A stretch of DNA of 64,000 nucleotides from Maribellus luteus (lineage in GTDB: Bacteria; Bacteroidota; Bacteroidia; Bacteroidales; Prolixibacteraceae): NCBI RefSeq assembly GCF_003576475.1, contig NZ_QWGR01000003.1:434001-498000 (forward strand), read 5' to 3'. Both the position numbers and the translations under genes were made by a program. Shown in pieces: positions 52,838-62,187 of this stretch; positions within the stretch are counted from its first letter, which is position 1, and every line of letters starts with the position of its first letter. The notes under the pieces are model-generated. The model was not told the origin of the DNA. It searched no databases and worked only from the letters and a program-made list of their open reading frames with translations.

Positions 52838-55114
52838 TTATTTTGTTTGTCGTGTGAATTTAATAAAGTCGCGCTGAGCTTTTACCAGGTTCACCGAATG
52901 CAAGAGCAAATGTTCCGTTTCGGTAATGATTTTAAAGAACAACTGCGAGTTGCGGGTATTCACCATCTTGTTCTTGATTCGCTTGATCTGCGACTTCTCA
53001 ATTTTCCCCAAAGCATCCAGAATGGCGTCGCGTTCTTTGATCAGGGCATCCAGGTCATCAAAGTTTTCTTCTTTCACCACGTGCAACACATAATTAAAGA
53101 ATGTATCCACCCGCCCCGACAAAGCACCCAGCTGGCTAACCTGGTCGGCAACAAACGGTTTGTGGTTGTTTTGAACGTGTTTCACCATGGGCTCCAGCAT
53201 AAAATGAACGGCGTGAGCCATTTCGCGCTGATGCTCGACCATTTGCACATAGAAATGCCCGGTTTCGAGCGTGTCACCTGCTATCTTATTAATGGTTGTA
53301 TAAACTTTGTCTTTGTTGCGTTTTGCCTTTTTTGAAAATTCCTGGCAAGCTTCCTGGGCTTTTTTAAGTGCCTGAAGATCTTCGTGCAGAAAGCCTTCAA
53401 TTCCCATGGTAAGCACCTGGTTGCTGGCCACAATTGTCTTCACCACCTGCTTCGAGCTTTTTTCAATAATCTGCTCTTTTGCATCTTCATCTACAATGTC
53501 TTCGTCTTCCTCGGCAGCCAGTTTTTGGGCACGTTTGCTAAAAAACAGTTGAGTACGTATCACTATAAAAATAGCCACTGCGACAAACACAAAAATCATA
53601 AAGGTTCCGCTAACCGAAATCAAAAAGGCAATAAAACACGATATGGTAAAAGCGATTATTGCGGTAAGAAACCAGCCCCCGATTACCGAAAACACCCCGG
53701 AAACGCGGTAAACAGCCGTTTCGCGGTCCCAGGCCCGGTCGGCCAGCGAGGTACCCATTGCCACCATAAAAGTAACGTAGGTGGTAGAAAGCGGCAGTTT
53801 TAGCGAAGTTCCGATGGCAATCAGAATACTGGCAACCACCAGGTTTACTGCCGCCCGTAGTTTATCAAATGCCGGTGCATCAGGGTCTTCGGCGCTGTAA
53901 TACGAATGCGGTTCAAACCTCGAACGAACAGCATTTGTAAGCCCTGCGGGCATAACCCTGAGTAAATTCCTATTAAAACGCGTAGATGAACGAACCAGGA
54001 AACGGGCCGCCATGGAAGAGTCAAAACGTTCGGATTCGCCTTCGCTTTGCCGCGACAAATCAACTGTTGTTGCCACCACCGAACGTGCTTTTTTGGAAAG
54101 GATTAAGGTAAGGATCATCACCAAACCGGCAATAACCAGCATGTAGGTGGGCGTTCCTACTTTCCCGGCCAGCATGCCCATACCAAAACTATCGGGCGAA
54201 GTAGCCCCCGATGCTACCCAGGCTTTAAAGGAATTATATCCGGCCAGGGGAACCCCGATAAAATTCACCAAATCGTTTCCGGCAAATGCCATGGCCAGGG
54301 CAAAGGTTCCGACCAGCACCACCAGCTTTAGTATTTTAACTTTGAAGATCCAACGCAGTAACTGCAACAACAAAGCCCAGCAAAAGAATCCATAGATCAT
54401 TATCCGGATCGTGTTGTTATTCAGCCATTCCTGAAGGGTGACTCCCGAATCAAGCTGAATATCAGCAAACGAAGAACCCTTCATTCCCTTGATCAGCATA
54501 AAATAAGTGATGGCAGTAATGGCCATGCCTCCGAAAATGGCTCCCATGTAGTTCATCACTGGCCGGTATTTGAACGAGAATACCAGGCGCGAAATGTATT
54601 GCACAATGGCTCCCACCGTAAATGCTATAAAGACCGAAACCAATATTCCCGAAATAATGGCCAGTGCCTTACTCGAATTAATATACTGCGACAACTCCAT
54701 TACAATGGAGCCCCCGGCCATTTTTATTTTAACAGCTGAAACCGCCACTGCCGAGCCCAGCAATTCAAAAACAATGGATACGGTGGTGGAGGTCGGCATT
54801 CCAAAGGTGTTGAACAAATCAAGCAGGATAACGTCTGTGATCATCACTGCCAGGAAAATGATCATGATCTCGGAGAACATAAACATTTCGGGATGAAAGA
54901 TCCCTTTCCGGGCCACTTCCATCATTCCGTTGGAGAAAGTTGCCCCCACCAGCACTCCCAAACTGGCCATTAGAAAAATCACCCACTTGGGCGCCGCCTT
55001 TGAGCCAATGGCGGAATTCAGGAAGTTAACAGCATCGTTACTCACTCCGACAATCAAGTCTGAAATTGCCAAAGCAAATAATACTACTACCAGTACTAAG
55101 TAAAAATTTTCCAT
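52838..55114 (-). CDS. PiT-family inorganic phosphate transporter with PhoU-like C-terminal domain (copy 2)
   Basis: A 758-residue paralogue of the gene at 50301-52571, with the same layout: the two PiT signatures (SNDAVNFLNSAIGSKAAPKW and AFAGNDLVNFIGVPLAGYNS), about ten helices, and a C-terminal PhoU-like domain. The N-terminal 120 residues of the two copies are nearly identical, while the C-terminal domains have drifted apart. No phased repeat array was found upstream (55115-55590), so this copy may be the constitutive one. Tandem duplication is the likely origin. Confidence 0.9.
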   Translation of the reverse strand: MENFYLVLVVVLFALAISDLIVGVSNDAVNFLNSAIGSKAAPKWVIFLMASLGVLVGATFSNGMMEVARKGIFHPEMFMFSEIMIIFLAVMITDVILLDLFNTFGMPTSTTVSIVFELLGSAVAVSAVKIKMAGGSIVMELSQYINSSKALAIISGILVSVFIAFTVGAIVQYISRLVFSFKYRPVMNYMGAIFGGMAITAITYFMLIKGMKGSSFADIQLDSGVTLQEWLNNNTIRIMIYGFFCWALLLQLLRWIFKVKILKLVVLVGTFALAMAFAGNDLVNFIGVPLAGYNSFKAWVASGATSPDSFGMGMLAGKVGTPTYMLVIAGLVMILTLILSKKARSVVATTVDLSRQSEGESERFDSSMAARFLVRSSTRFNRNLLRVMPAGLTNAVRSRFEPHSYYSAEDPDAPAFDKLRAAVNLVVASILIAIGTSLKLPLSTTYVTFMVAMGTSLADRAWDRETAVYRVSGVFSVIGGWFLTAIIAFTISCFIAFLISVSGTFMIFVFVAVAIFIVIRTQLFFSKRAQKLAAEEDEDIVDEDAKEQIIEKSSKQVVKTIVASNQVLTMGIEGFLHEDLQALKKAQEACQEFSKKAKRNKDKVYTTINKIAGDTLETGHFYVQMVEHQREMAHAVHFMLEPMVKHVQNNHKPFVADQVSQLGALSGRVDTFFNYVLHVVKEENFDDLDALIKERDAILDALGKIEKSQIKRIKNKMVNTRNSQLFFKIITETEHLLLHSVNLVKAQRDFIKFTRQTK

Positions 55115-55590
55115 TACAATCTATTTAATCACGGCTTCTTTTAACTATCTGTTCTATCTGTTTCTGCTTCCCGAACTTATTCTCTCTTCATTCCTTCCAA
55201 AAACAAGTGGCTCCCGGATGACAAACAACTTCGCCTTTCCTCCCTTCAATTTGCTGAAGATCACCAAAAACAACCGCGCCATAAAAACAGAACGAGCCGT
55301 TATTAAACATCAAGCCAGGGTTTTGATATCGGTCCTCTACTGCCATATCATCTTTTGTGTAGCAATAACGATGTTTTAAATTTAATGACTTCCACCCGGA
55401 TACAAAATTTCCAAGCGAATTATTCCTGTCATACAGGAAAAAAAATCCTTTTATTCAATTTCCTAAAAAAACCGGAAGCCCCCGGAGATCGAAAAGAGGT
55501 TTAAACTTCCCAAACCTGACGGAGAAATCGCATTTCCGGCTTTACCACTGGCTAGCAAATATAAAAAGGCTAGTACGAAGCAAACCAATG
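55115..55590. other. gene-free region upstream of the second PiT gene
   Basis: No supported gene, RNA or phased array. The stretch is AT-rich with scattered homopurine runs; a weak inverted repeat CCTGTCATACAGG at 55426-55438 is the only structure noted. Confidence 0.3.
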
Positions 55591-55596
55591 CTTTGC

Positions 55597-55664
55597 ATTA
55601 ACAAAACATTAACTAAGCTTAAAATTACTGTTAATCAATTGGTAGCGCGTTTTTTTTACCTTTA
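55597..55664. promoter_or_regulatory. phased repeat array and promoter of the second phoR-phoB pair, site G
   Basis: ATTAAC (55597), ATTAAC (55608), a degenerate TTAAAA (55619), GTTAAT (55630) and GGTAGC (55641) at 11 bp steps; then TACCTTTA (55657-55664), one base off TAnnTTTG. It lies inside a longer possible frame, and so argues for the start at 55726. Confidence 0.6.
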
Positions 55665-55725
55665 TGATCCTGATTTTAATAATAGCTTAGCGCGCAAATT
55701 CGATAATCAAAGTTTTACACTGCAT

Positions 55726-56766
55726 ATGAAGACCTATTCATCAAAATTCCTTTCGGCCATTGTTTCGTCGGTACTTACGATTTTGGCGCTGGCAATTGCC
55801 TTGTTGGTATACCATTACGGGAAGCACCTCCTGGTTGTTATTATACCCGTGATCCTGTTTTTTGTGGCTACCTATTATTCCATCCTGTTTATCATCCGGA
55901 AATATGTGACCGACCGTATAAAACCCATTTACAATACCATTCGCGACCTTCCGCTAAGTGGTAAAAAGATGGACGAAAAGATGCTCGACCCCAACAGCCT
56001 GCTGCTAAACGTAAAGTTTGAAGTGGAAGAATGGGCCAAAACACAGATGAAGGAGATTGAACGCTTGAAAGAGCTCGAAAAATACCGCAAAGATTTTGTG
56101 GGCAATGTTTCGCACGAACTGAAAACACCGATTTTCAACATCCAGGGCTATGTACTTACACTGTTGGAAGGCGGGCTGGATGATCCGAAAATCAACAAGC
56201 TTTACCTGAAACGTACCGAAAAAAGCATCGACCGCATGGTTTCGATTGTGGAAGACCTGGAGTCGATCACCAAGCTTGAGTCGGGAGAATTAAAGCTGAA
56301 TATTACCCGTTTCGACATTGTTAAAACCGTAGAAGAAGTGCTTGAAATGGAACACTGGCAGGCTACAGAAAGCAAAATTTCGGTACAAATCGTCAACAAA
56401 CCCGACCGCCCCATTTATGTAAAAGCCGATAAAAAGCGAATACTCGAAGTGGTGACCAACCTGATTGTTAACGGCATAAAATACGGCAAGAAAAAAGGCA
56501 ACGTGAACATTTCGTTCTACGATCTGGAAGACAACATAATTGTAGAAGTGGCCGACGACGGCATCGGGATCGAGAAAAAAGACCTGCCGCGTATTTTTGA
56601 GCGTTTTTACCGGGTCGACAAATCGCGTTCGCGCGAGCAGGGCGGAACCGGGCTGGGGCTTTCCATTGTAAAACACATTATTGAAGCACATAACCAGTCG
56701 ATCAATGTAAGAAGCGTACTCGACAAAGGCACCACCTTCAACTTTACACTTGAAAAAGCCAAATAA
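55726..56766 (+). CDS. phoR: PhoR-type sensor histidine kinase without periplasmic domain (second copy)
   Basis: A 346-residue kinase from ATG 55726. Two membrane helices near the N-terminus (IVSSVLTILALAIALLVYHY and LLVVIIPVILFFVATYYSIL) are joined by only a few residues, so there is no extracytoplasmic sensor, as in E. coli PhoR. Then HisKA with H130 (VSHELKTPIFNIQGY) and HATPase_c with ADDGIGIEKKDLPRIFERFY and GGTGLGLSIVKHII. It probably senses phosphate through a partner such as a PiT or PhoU-like protein. Upstream ATG 55588 would place the promoter inside the gene. Confidence 0.88.
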   Translation: MKTYSSKFLSAIVSSVLTILALAIALLVYHYGKHLLVVIIPVILFFVATYYSILFIIRKYVTDRIKPIYNTIRDLPLSGKKMDEKMLDPNSLLLNVKFEVEEWAKTQMKEIERLKELEKYRKDFVGNVSHELKTPIFNIQGYVLTLLEGGLDDPKINKLYLKRTEKSIDRMVSIVEDLESITKLESGELKLNITRFDIVKTVEEVLEMEHWQATESKISVQIVNKPDRPIYVKADKKRILEVVTNLIVNGIKYGKKKGNVNISFYDLEDNIIVEVADDGIGIEKKDLPRIFERFYRVDKSRSREQGGTGLGLSIVKHIIEAHNQSINVRSVLDKGTTFNFTLEKAK

Positions 56767-56803
56767 TAACCTAACTTTGTGCTTATTGATAGTGTAAACA
56801 AAC

Positions 56804-56838
56804 GTTAATCGTTTATTAACAGTGGGTGCTTACCTTTA
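56804..56838. promoter_or_regulatory. internal promoter with two-unit repeat, site H, before second phoB
   Basis: GTTAAT (56804) and ATTAAC (56815), 11 bp apart, then a 10 bp gap and TACCTTTA (56831-56838), the same -7 sequence as site G. It gives phoB its own start within the pair. Confidence 0.55.
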
Positions 56839-56858
56839 CAATTCAAATTTTACTTGTT

Positions 56859-57560
56859 ATGAGCGAAAATCAGTTTAAAGTTCTGTTGGTCGATGACGAA
56901 CTCGATATCCTTGAATTTCTGAGCTACAACCTCGAGAAAGAAGGTTACATTGTGTATACCGCCAAAAACGGTGTTGAAGCGCTGGAAATAGCTGAAAAAG
57001 AAATTCCTCACCTGATTATCCTGGACGTGATGATGCCCGAGATGGACGGAATTGCAGCCTGCGAAGAACTGCGTAAAATGCCTGCGCTTGGCAGTACCGT
57101 TATTGCCTTCCTGACAGCCCGTGGCGAAGACTACTCGCAGATTGCTGGTTTTGAGGCCGGTGCCGACGATTACATTACCAAGCCCGTTCGCCCAAAAGTA
57201 CTGGTAAGCCGCGTAAAAGCCCTGTTAAAAAGAACCGGCGAAGCCACGCAGGCGCCCGTTGAAGTGGTGGATTCGAACACCATTACCATTGGGAACCTGC
57301 TGATTGACAAGGAACGTTACCTGATTCGCATTGGCGACAACGAGATGATCCTTCCAAGAAAAGAATTTGAGCTGCTTTCGCTACTGGTTTCGAAACCCGG
57401 GAAAGTATTTACCCGCGAAGAAATCTATTCCTCGGTTTGGGGCGAAAACGTTGTGGTGGGCGACCGTACCATCGATGTGCACATTCGCAAACTGAGGGAA
57501 AAGATTGGCAACAGCCACATCAAAACACTGAAAGGAATTGGCTATAAGTTTGTAGATTAG
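56859..57560 (+). CDS. phoB: PhoB-type response regulator (second copy)
   Basis: A 233-residue OmpR/PhoB-family regulator from ATG 56859 (MSENQFKVLLVDDELDILEF). Acidic pair D12/D13, phospho-acceptor D56 (IILDVMMPEMDG), LTARGEDYS and DDYITKPVRP switch motifs, and a C-terminal winged helix (LPRKEFELLSLLVSKPGKVF and DVHIRKLREKIGNSHIKTLK). It is downstream of its kinase in the usual phoR-phoB order reversed from the first pair. A terminator follows at 57603. Confidence 0.92.
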   Translation: MSENQFKVLLVDDELDILEFLSYNLEKEGYIVYTAKNGVEALEIAEKEIPHLIILDVMMPEMDGIAACEELRKMPALGSTVIAFLTARGEDYSQIAGFEAGADDYITKPVRPKVLVSRVKALLKRTGEATQAPVEVVDSNTITIGNLLIDKERYLIRIGDNEMILPRKEFELLSLLVSKPGKVFTREEIYSSVWGENVVVGDRTIDVHIRKLREKIGNSHIKTLKGIGYKFVD

Positions 57561-57602
57561 CCTCCCGTCAGAATAAGAAATTCAACCTTATAATGATAAC
57601 TA

Positions 57603-57629
57603 CCCTGTCCTGCCCGGACGGGGTTTTTT
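57603..57629 (+). terminator. terminator of the second phoR-phoB pair
   Basis: CCCTGTCC (57603-57610) / GGACGGGG (57616-57623) with one T-G pair, followed by T6. Confidence 0.8.
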
Positions 57630-57974
57630 ATGACAGGTAACCGATACCTCATCGACTGTCGTGTCTTATTTGTTTTCACGCTAAGCACGCTAAGAATTCT
57701 TAGGAGGCCGCTAATGAAAGAAGGCATGATCTGCGGGCTTTGCACTTCTTTCACCTCTTTGCGGGAACCTGATTTTATCAGCCAAAACACATGTTTTGAA
57801 AGCCTTGAAAACAGGGCGTTTCAACAGCACCTAAAAAACACACTACATTTTTGGAAAAACCTAAGGTCTTTTTTTAAAAAAGACGCTTCTTTTTTCTAAA
57901 AAGATGCTGTGCTTTTTTGAAAGAGATGCGTAATGCTTAAAACGAAAAACTAAAAGCGATGCTTTTCAACAGGA
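57630..57974. other. gene-free repeat-like region
   Basis: No supported gene. It has a perfect 14 bp palindrome CTAAGAATTCTTAG (57690-57703) next to a CACGCTAAG repeat (57678-57692), and further on a low-complexity A/T region with several AAAGA(C/T)GC words and a short hairpin AAAAAAGA-CGCT-TCTTTTTT around 57879-57898. Confidence 0.35.
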
Positions 57975-58580
57975 TCAAACAAAATAAACCACGAGGTAAA
58001 GTACACAGAATCCAAGGGAATAACCGGCAATAATCTGCCAGATGTTGTGCCGCTCCAGTGCCAGACGAGCGGTTCCCACAATGCCCGATACCAAAATAAT
58101 GCCCAGCAACGAATAAACCGGGTTTAGTCCGTAGCGGAACGACAGGGCAAAAAACATCCCGGCAAGACCGCCCAAAGCCGCCATATGATTGCTAATTTTC
58201 CATTTCAGCGAAATAATGAGCAAGGCCACAATTACCAGCACACTGGCCAGCATGTACATTTTCAGCACCGGAAACACCGATATTCGTCCCAGCAAAACAA
58301 AGCCCAGGTAATAAAACACCGCAGCAGCCAAAAGCGGCAGCACACGGTCGGTACTTTTGGGCATGTTAATGTCGAACTTTGTATTTAGCGCCAGCAGCGA
58401 CACCATGAGCATGGGTAAAATGCAACTGGTAAAAAACACTACCAAAAGAATAAAACGCTTGGCTTCCCACGACAACATGGAAAAGTAAAAACTCGAATTC
58501 AGCAACAAAAGAATTCCGAGCGTAGGAATAAGAACGGGGTGAAACAGGATGGAAACTACTTTGGCTAATTTTGGATGCAT
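57975..58580 (-). CDS. PAP2-like (phosphatidic acid phosphatase type) membrane protein
   Basis: A 201-residue protein from ATG 58580 with six hydrophobic segments. The PAP2 motif 2 (ISNHMAALGGLAG, with catalytic His in SNHMA) and motif 3 (RLALERHNIWQIIAGYSLGF) are visible; motif 1 is poorly matched. Such proteins dephosphorylate lipid phosphates such as undecaprenyl pyrophosphate. Overlap with rpoN (start 1 bp before its stop) suggests co-transcription. It may be a degenerate member of the family. Confidence 0.65.
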   Translation of the reverse strand: MHPKLAKVVSILFHPVLIPTLGILLLLNSSFYFSMLSWEAKRFILLVVFFTSCILPMLMVSLLALNTKFDINMPKSTDRVLPLLAAAVFYYLGFVLLGRISVFPVLKMYMLASVLVIVALLIISLKWKISNHMAALGGLAGMFFALSFRYGLNPVYSLLGIILVSGIVGTARLALERHNIWQIIAGYSLGFCVLYLVVYFV

Positions 58581-58581
58581 A

Positions 58582-60033
58582 TCAGAGTTCTTTTCGCAAA
58601 CGAGCCACCGGAATATCCAGCTGTTCACGGTATTTTGCTACTGTTCTGCGCGCAATGTTGTATGATTTTTCCTTGAGGATGGCGGCCAGCTTTTCGTCGG
58701 TCAAAGGCCTGCGCTTGTCTTCGTTTTCAATGCACTCTTGCAGTATTTTCTTGATTTCACGGGTCGAAACTTCTTCCCCGTCGTCTTTCTGCATCCCTTC
58801 GGAAAAGAAATATTTCAGCGGATAAATACCAAAATGCGTTTGAATGTACTTACTGTTTGAAACCCTTGAAATGGTTGAAATATCGAGATTTGTCCGCTCG
58901 GCAATGTCTTTCAGAATCATAGGTTTGAGCTTGGTCTCGTCGCCATCCTGGAAAAACTCGCGCTGGAAGCTGATGATTTCCGACATGGTAAGCAACAAGG
59001 TTGTTTGCCGCTGCTGAATGGCATCGATAAACCATTTGGCCGAATCGATCTTCTGTTTCACAAACAGCAAGGCCTCTTTGTCGTTTTTCTTCGCCTTCTG
59101 GCTCTCGCTCATGTTTCTGAGCATCTCCTGGTAGGTTTCGTTGATGGTCAGCTCCGGCACATTTCGCTGGTTCAGCGACAAACTGAGTTCACCATCCACG
59201 TTGTCGAGGATAAAATCGGGAACAATGTGCTGATTCGCCTTATTTAACGGATTGCTGTACGAACTGCCCGGTTTCGGATTCAACTTTAAAACATGGTCGA
59301 TGCCAAACTTTAATTCATCATCGCTCAGCTCCAAACGGGCTTTTATTTTGTCGTAATGCTTTTTGGTGAATTCGGTAAAGAAATCCCTTACAATGGTTTT
59401 CGCCAGGTCATAATCTCCGTCTTCCTTCCGGTCGAGCTGCAACAGCAGGCACTCACGCAAATCACGCGCTCCCACTCCGGGCGGGTCAAAATCGTGAATC
59501 ACGGTCAGAATTTCCTCCAGTTCTTCTTCCGGAACATCCAGGTTCATATTGAAAGCCAGGTCATCGCTGATCGACATCAGGTCGCGGCGCAGGTAGCCAT
59601 CGTCGTCAATGTTTCCGATAATGTACTCGGCCAGCTGCTGCTGCCGTTCCGAAAGATCGGAGAGAGACAGCTGTTCTGTCAGCGATTCGTGAAACGATGT
59701 TCCGACCGAAAACGGCACATCAATGTACTTATCGTCTTTCGAATAATTGTTGGTATTGAGCTTGTAGGTCGGAATCTCATCATCTTCGTAATAGTCATCG
59801 ATCGTGAATTCCTCGTTGTCCACATCCCGGTTATCCTCCTGATCCTGCAGGTCCGATCCTTCATCAAGCGACTGGTTGTCAGACTCAAGTTCCAGTACCG
59901 GGTTCTCCTCCAACTCTTTTTTGATGCGCTGCTCGAGCTGCATAGTAGGGATTTCCAAAAGCTTGATCACCTGTATTTGTTGAGGTGACAACTTTTGGAG
60001 AAGCTTTTGCTGTAGTGTAAGTCTTTGCTCCAT
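58582..60033 (-). CDS. rpoN: RNA polymerase sigma-54 factor
   Basis: A 483-residue RpoN. Region I (KLSPQQIQVIKLLEIPTMQL) binds core and activators, region II is acidic and extended (DLQDQEDNRDVDNEEFTIDD), and region III ends with the RpoN box ARRTVAKYREQLDIPVARLR that reads the -24 promoter element. The acidic insertion is larger than in E. coli. Its own activators are not in this window. Confidence 0.95.
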   Translation of the reverse strand: MEQRLTLQQKLLQKLSPQQIQVIKLLEIPTMQLEQRIKKELEENPVLELESDNQSLDEGSDLQDQEDNRDVDNEEFTIDDYYEDDEIPTYKLNTNNYSKDDKYIDVPFSVGTSFHESLTEQLSLSDLSERQQQLAEYIIGNIDDDGYLRRDLMSISDDLAFNMNLDVPEEELEEILTVIHDFDPPGVGARDLRECLLLQLDRKEDGDYDLAKTIVRDFFTEFTKKHYDKIKARLELSDDELKFGIDHVLKLNPKPGSSYSNPLNKANQHIVPDFILDNVDGELSLSLNQRNVPELTINETYQEMLRNMSESQKAKKNDKEALLFVKQKIDSAKWFIDAIQQRQTTLLLTMSEIISFQREFFQDGDETKLKPMILKDIAERTNLDISTISRVSNSKYIQTHFGIYPLKYFFSEGMQKDDGEEVSTREIKKILQECIENEDKRRPLTDEKLAAILKEKSYNIARRTVAKYREQLDIPVARLRKEL

Positions 60034-60092
60034 ATCCCAAAATTAGTTGCGCTAAATTTAATACTTTTTTTGGAGCAGCACCTCTACAAACA

Positions 60093-61529
60093 TCAGAACT
60101 CAGCATTTTTTGGCGTCCTCGGGAAGGCGATCACGTCGCGAATGTTCCCCATTCCTGTGACAAACAATATGAAACGTTCAAATCCCAGCCCAAAACCACT
60201 GTGTACAACCGAACCAAAACGACGGGTATCGAGGTACCACCACATTTCGTCTACAGGAATATCCATCTCCTTCATGCGGTTTTCCAGTTTTGTCAGGTCT
60301 TCTTCACGCTGTGAACCACCAATGATCTCACCAATCTGCGGGAACAACACGTCCATTGCCCGAACGGTTTTGTTGTCGTCGTTCTGTTTCATGTAGAAAG
60401 CCTTGATGTCTTTCGGGTAATCCGTCAGAATAACCGGGCATTTGAAGTGTTTCTCCACCAGGTAGCGTTCGTGTTCGCTCTGCAGGTCAATTCCCCATTC
60501 AACCGGAAACTGGAACTGGTTCTTTTTAAACGGTTTTGAATTTCTCAGAATATCGATGGCCTCGGTATACGTGAGGCGGATAAAATCGTTGTCGAGTACA
60601 AACTGCAGTTTTTCGATCAAGGGCATCGAGCGCTGATCCTGCGGTTTGTTCTTTTCTTCCTGCTCCAGGCGTTGTGCCAGAAACTTCAGATCGTCCATGC
60701 AGTTATCCAGCGCATATTTGATACACGATTTCAGGAATTCCTCCGCCAGGTCCATGTTGTCTTTCAGATCGTAAAAAGCCATTTCAGGCTCAATCATCCA
60801 GAACTCAGCCAGGTGGCGGGTTGTATTTGAATTCTCGGCCCGGAAAGTAGGTCCGAACGTATAAATTTCACCCAGCGCCAAAGCTCCCAATTCTCCTTCC
60901 AGCTGCCCGGAAACCGTGAGGTTGGTGGCGCGGCCAAAAAAGTCCTGAGAATAATCGATGGCTCCTTCTTCTGTTAACGGAGGATTTTTGGCATCGAGTG
61001 TTGAAACCCGGAACATCTGCCCTGCACCTTCGGCATCACTCGCAGTAATAATCGGGGTGTGCAGGTAGTTAAATCCTTTTTCGTTGAAATATTTATGAAT
61101 GGCAAATGCCATGGCGTGACGAATACGGAAAATGGCGCCAAACGTATTGGTACGGAAACGCAGGTGCGCATTTTCGCGCAAAAACTCCAGCGAGTGTTTT
61201 TTCGACTGAATCGGGAATTTCTCCGGATCAGCTTTTCCCAGCACCTTAATTTCGCGGGCATTCAGTTCGATGTTCTGTCCGCTTCCGGCCGATTCAACCA
61301 AAGTTCCGGTAACTGCCAGCGAAGCGCCGGTGTTAATGTCGCGCAACACTGCTTCGTCGAAACTCTCAACATCCACCACAATTTGAAGATTATTGATTGT
61401 GGAACCGTCATTTAAAGCAATGAAATTTACATTTTTACTTCCCCGCTTTGTTCTTACCCAACCTTTGGCAACCACTTCGTCGCCTGCTTTTCCACTTTTT
61501 AAAATGTCTTTAATTTTCAAACGTGCCAT
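60093..61529 (-). CDS. asnS: asparaginyl-tRNA synthetase
   Basis: A 478-residue class II synthetase from ATG 61529 ([13 protein letters not shown]). An OB-fold anticodon domain (residues ~1-110, [20 protein letters not shown]) precedes the catalytic core with motif 2 ([20 protein letters not shown]) and motif 3 ([20 protein letters not shown]). The length and [10 protein letters not shown]-terminus are those of AsnS, not AspS. Confidence 0.96.
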   Translation of the reverse strand: MARLKIKDILKSGKAGDEVVAKGWVRTKRGSKNVNFIALNDGSTINNLQIVVDVESFDEAVLRDINTGASLAVTGTLVESAGSGQNIELNAREIKVLGKADPEKFPIQSKKHSLEFLRENAHLRFRTNTFGAIFRIRHAMAFAIHKYFNEKGFNYLHTPIITASDAEGAGQMFRVSTLDAKNPPLTEEGAIDYSQDFFGRATNLTVSGQLEGELGALALGEIYTFGPTFRAENSNTTRHLAEFWMIEPEMAFYDLKDNMDLAEEFLKSCIKYALDNCMDDLKFLAQRLEQEEKNKPQDQRSMPLIEKLQFVLDNDFIRLTYTEAIDILRNSKPFKKNQFQFPVEWGIDLQSEHERYLVEKHFKCPVILTDYPKDIKAFYMKQNDDNKTVRAMDVLFPQIGEIIGGSQREEDLTKLENRMKEMDIPVDEMWWYLDTRRFGSVVHSGFGLGFERFILFVTGMGNIRDVIAFPRTPKNAEF

Positions 61530-61918
61530 GATGTTTCTTTTTACATTCAAGAAGCAGGGATGCAGTCTTTCCTCTTGTTATCCTTCTTCTTCTTTTTCAA
61601 AGAATTCAGACTGTACCTGCCTGTTAAAATTTGAGCCTACAAATTTAATTTTTATTGGAAATAATCGGAGTCCACACGAAATTTTCAGGCATCTTTTAAT
61701 AATGACTAAATATGACCGCATATCTCTCCGAACTTTCAACATACTGTTTTTAAACATTTGTCCTGTTTAAACTGGAACCTATTCCTCTTTTTTGAGTAAA
61801 AAACAACTGACATCCACAAGTTTTTTCCTGCAAGTGTGTCAAACACATGTTTAAAACAAAGTAGGTTCCAAAAGTGGGCACAACTCAAAGCATTACATAA
61901 TAATACAGACAAAAAGCA
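61530..61918. other. gene-free region upstream of the PqqD-type operon
   Basis: No short precursor-like frame on the plus strand was found; ATG at 61846 runs only to a stop after four codons. TGGAACCTA (61773-61781) and TAGGTTCCA (61862-61870) form a perfect 9 bp inverted repeat 80 bp apart, framed by GTTTAAA copies, of unknown role. A good promoter was not seen. Confidence 0.4.
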
Positions 61919-62182
61919 ATGAAAATTACGGGAGAAATAAAAATCAGCGACAATGGTTTTGTTTTCAATTCAAGGACCGGAGATTCGTTCAATCTCAATC
62001 CTTTTGGCCTTGAATTGCTGAAGAATATTGAATCAGGCAAAGACTTCGACCAGATAAAAAATGAAGTACTCGACCGATTCGACATTGACGACCTGACATT
62101 TGAAAAAGATTTTTACGAATTCTGCGCCTTGCTAAAGCATCATCAAATCATTTCGCAGGACGATCCGCTTGATTTCAACTAA
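61919..62182 (+). CDS. PqqD-like protein (RiPP recognition element)
   Basis: An 87-residue protein with the PqqD winged-helix pattern: two N-terminal strands (EIKISDNGFVFNSRTGDSFN), then LNPFGLELLKNIESGKDFDQ and a C-terminal helix pair (EKDFYEFCALLKHHQIISQD). Such domains bind precursor peptides in RiPP pathways, but stand-alone forms can also serve other ligases. It is 5 bp upstream of an ATP-grasp gene and starts the operon. No precursor peptide was seen. The call as RRE fold is by pattern, so structural confirmation would be useful. Confidence 0.8.
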   Translation: MKITGEIKISDNGFVFNSRTGDSFNLNPFGLELLKNIESGKDFDQIKNEVLDRFDIDDLTFEKDFYEFCALLKHHQIISQDDPLDFN

Positions 62183-62187
62183 ACGCC

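Noticed and set aside
55588-55725. N-terminal extension of the second phoR from ATG 55588
   Set aside because: It contains the phased array and the -7 box, and the extension has no kinase or membrane features.
57630-57899. 89-codon frame after the second phoB
   Set aside because: Begins at the terminator and crosses a palindrome and a low-complexity tract; no protein-like pattern.
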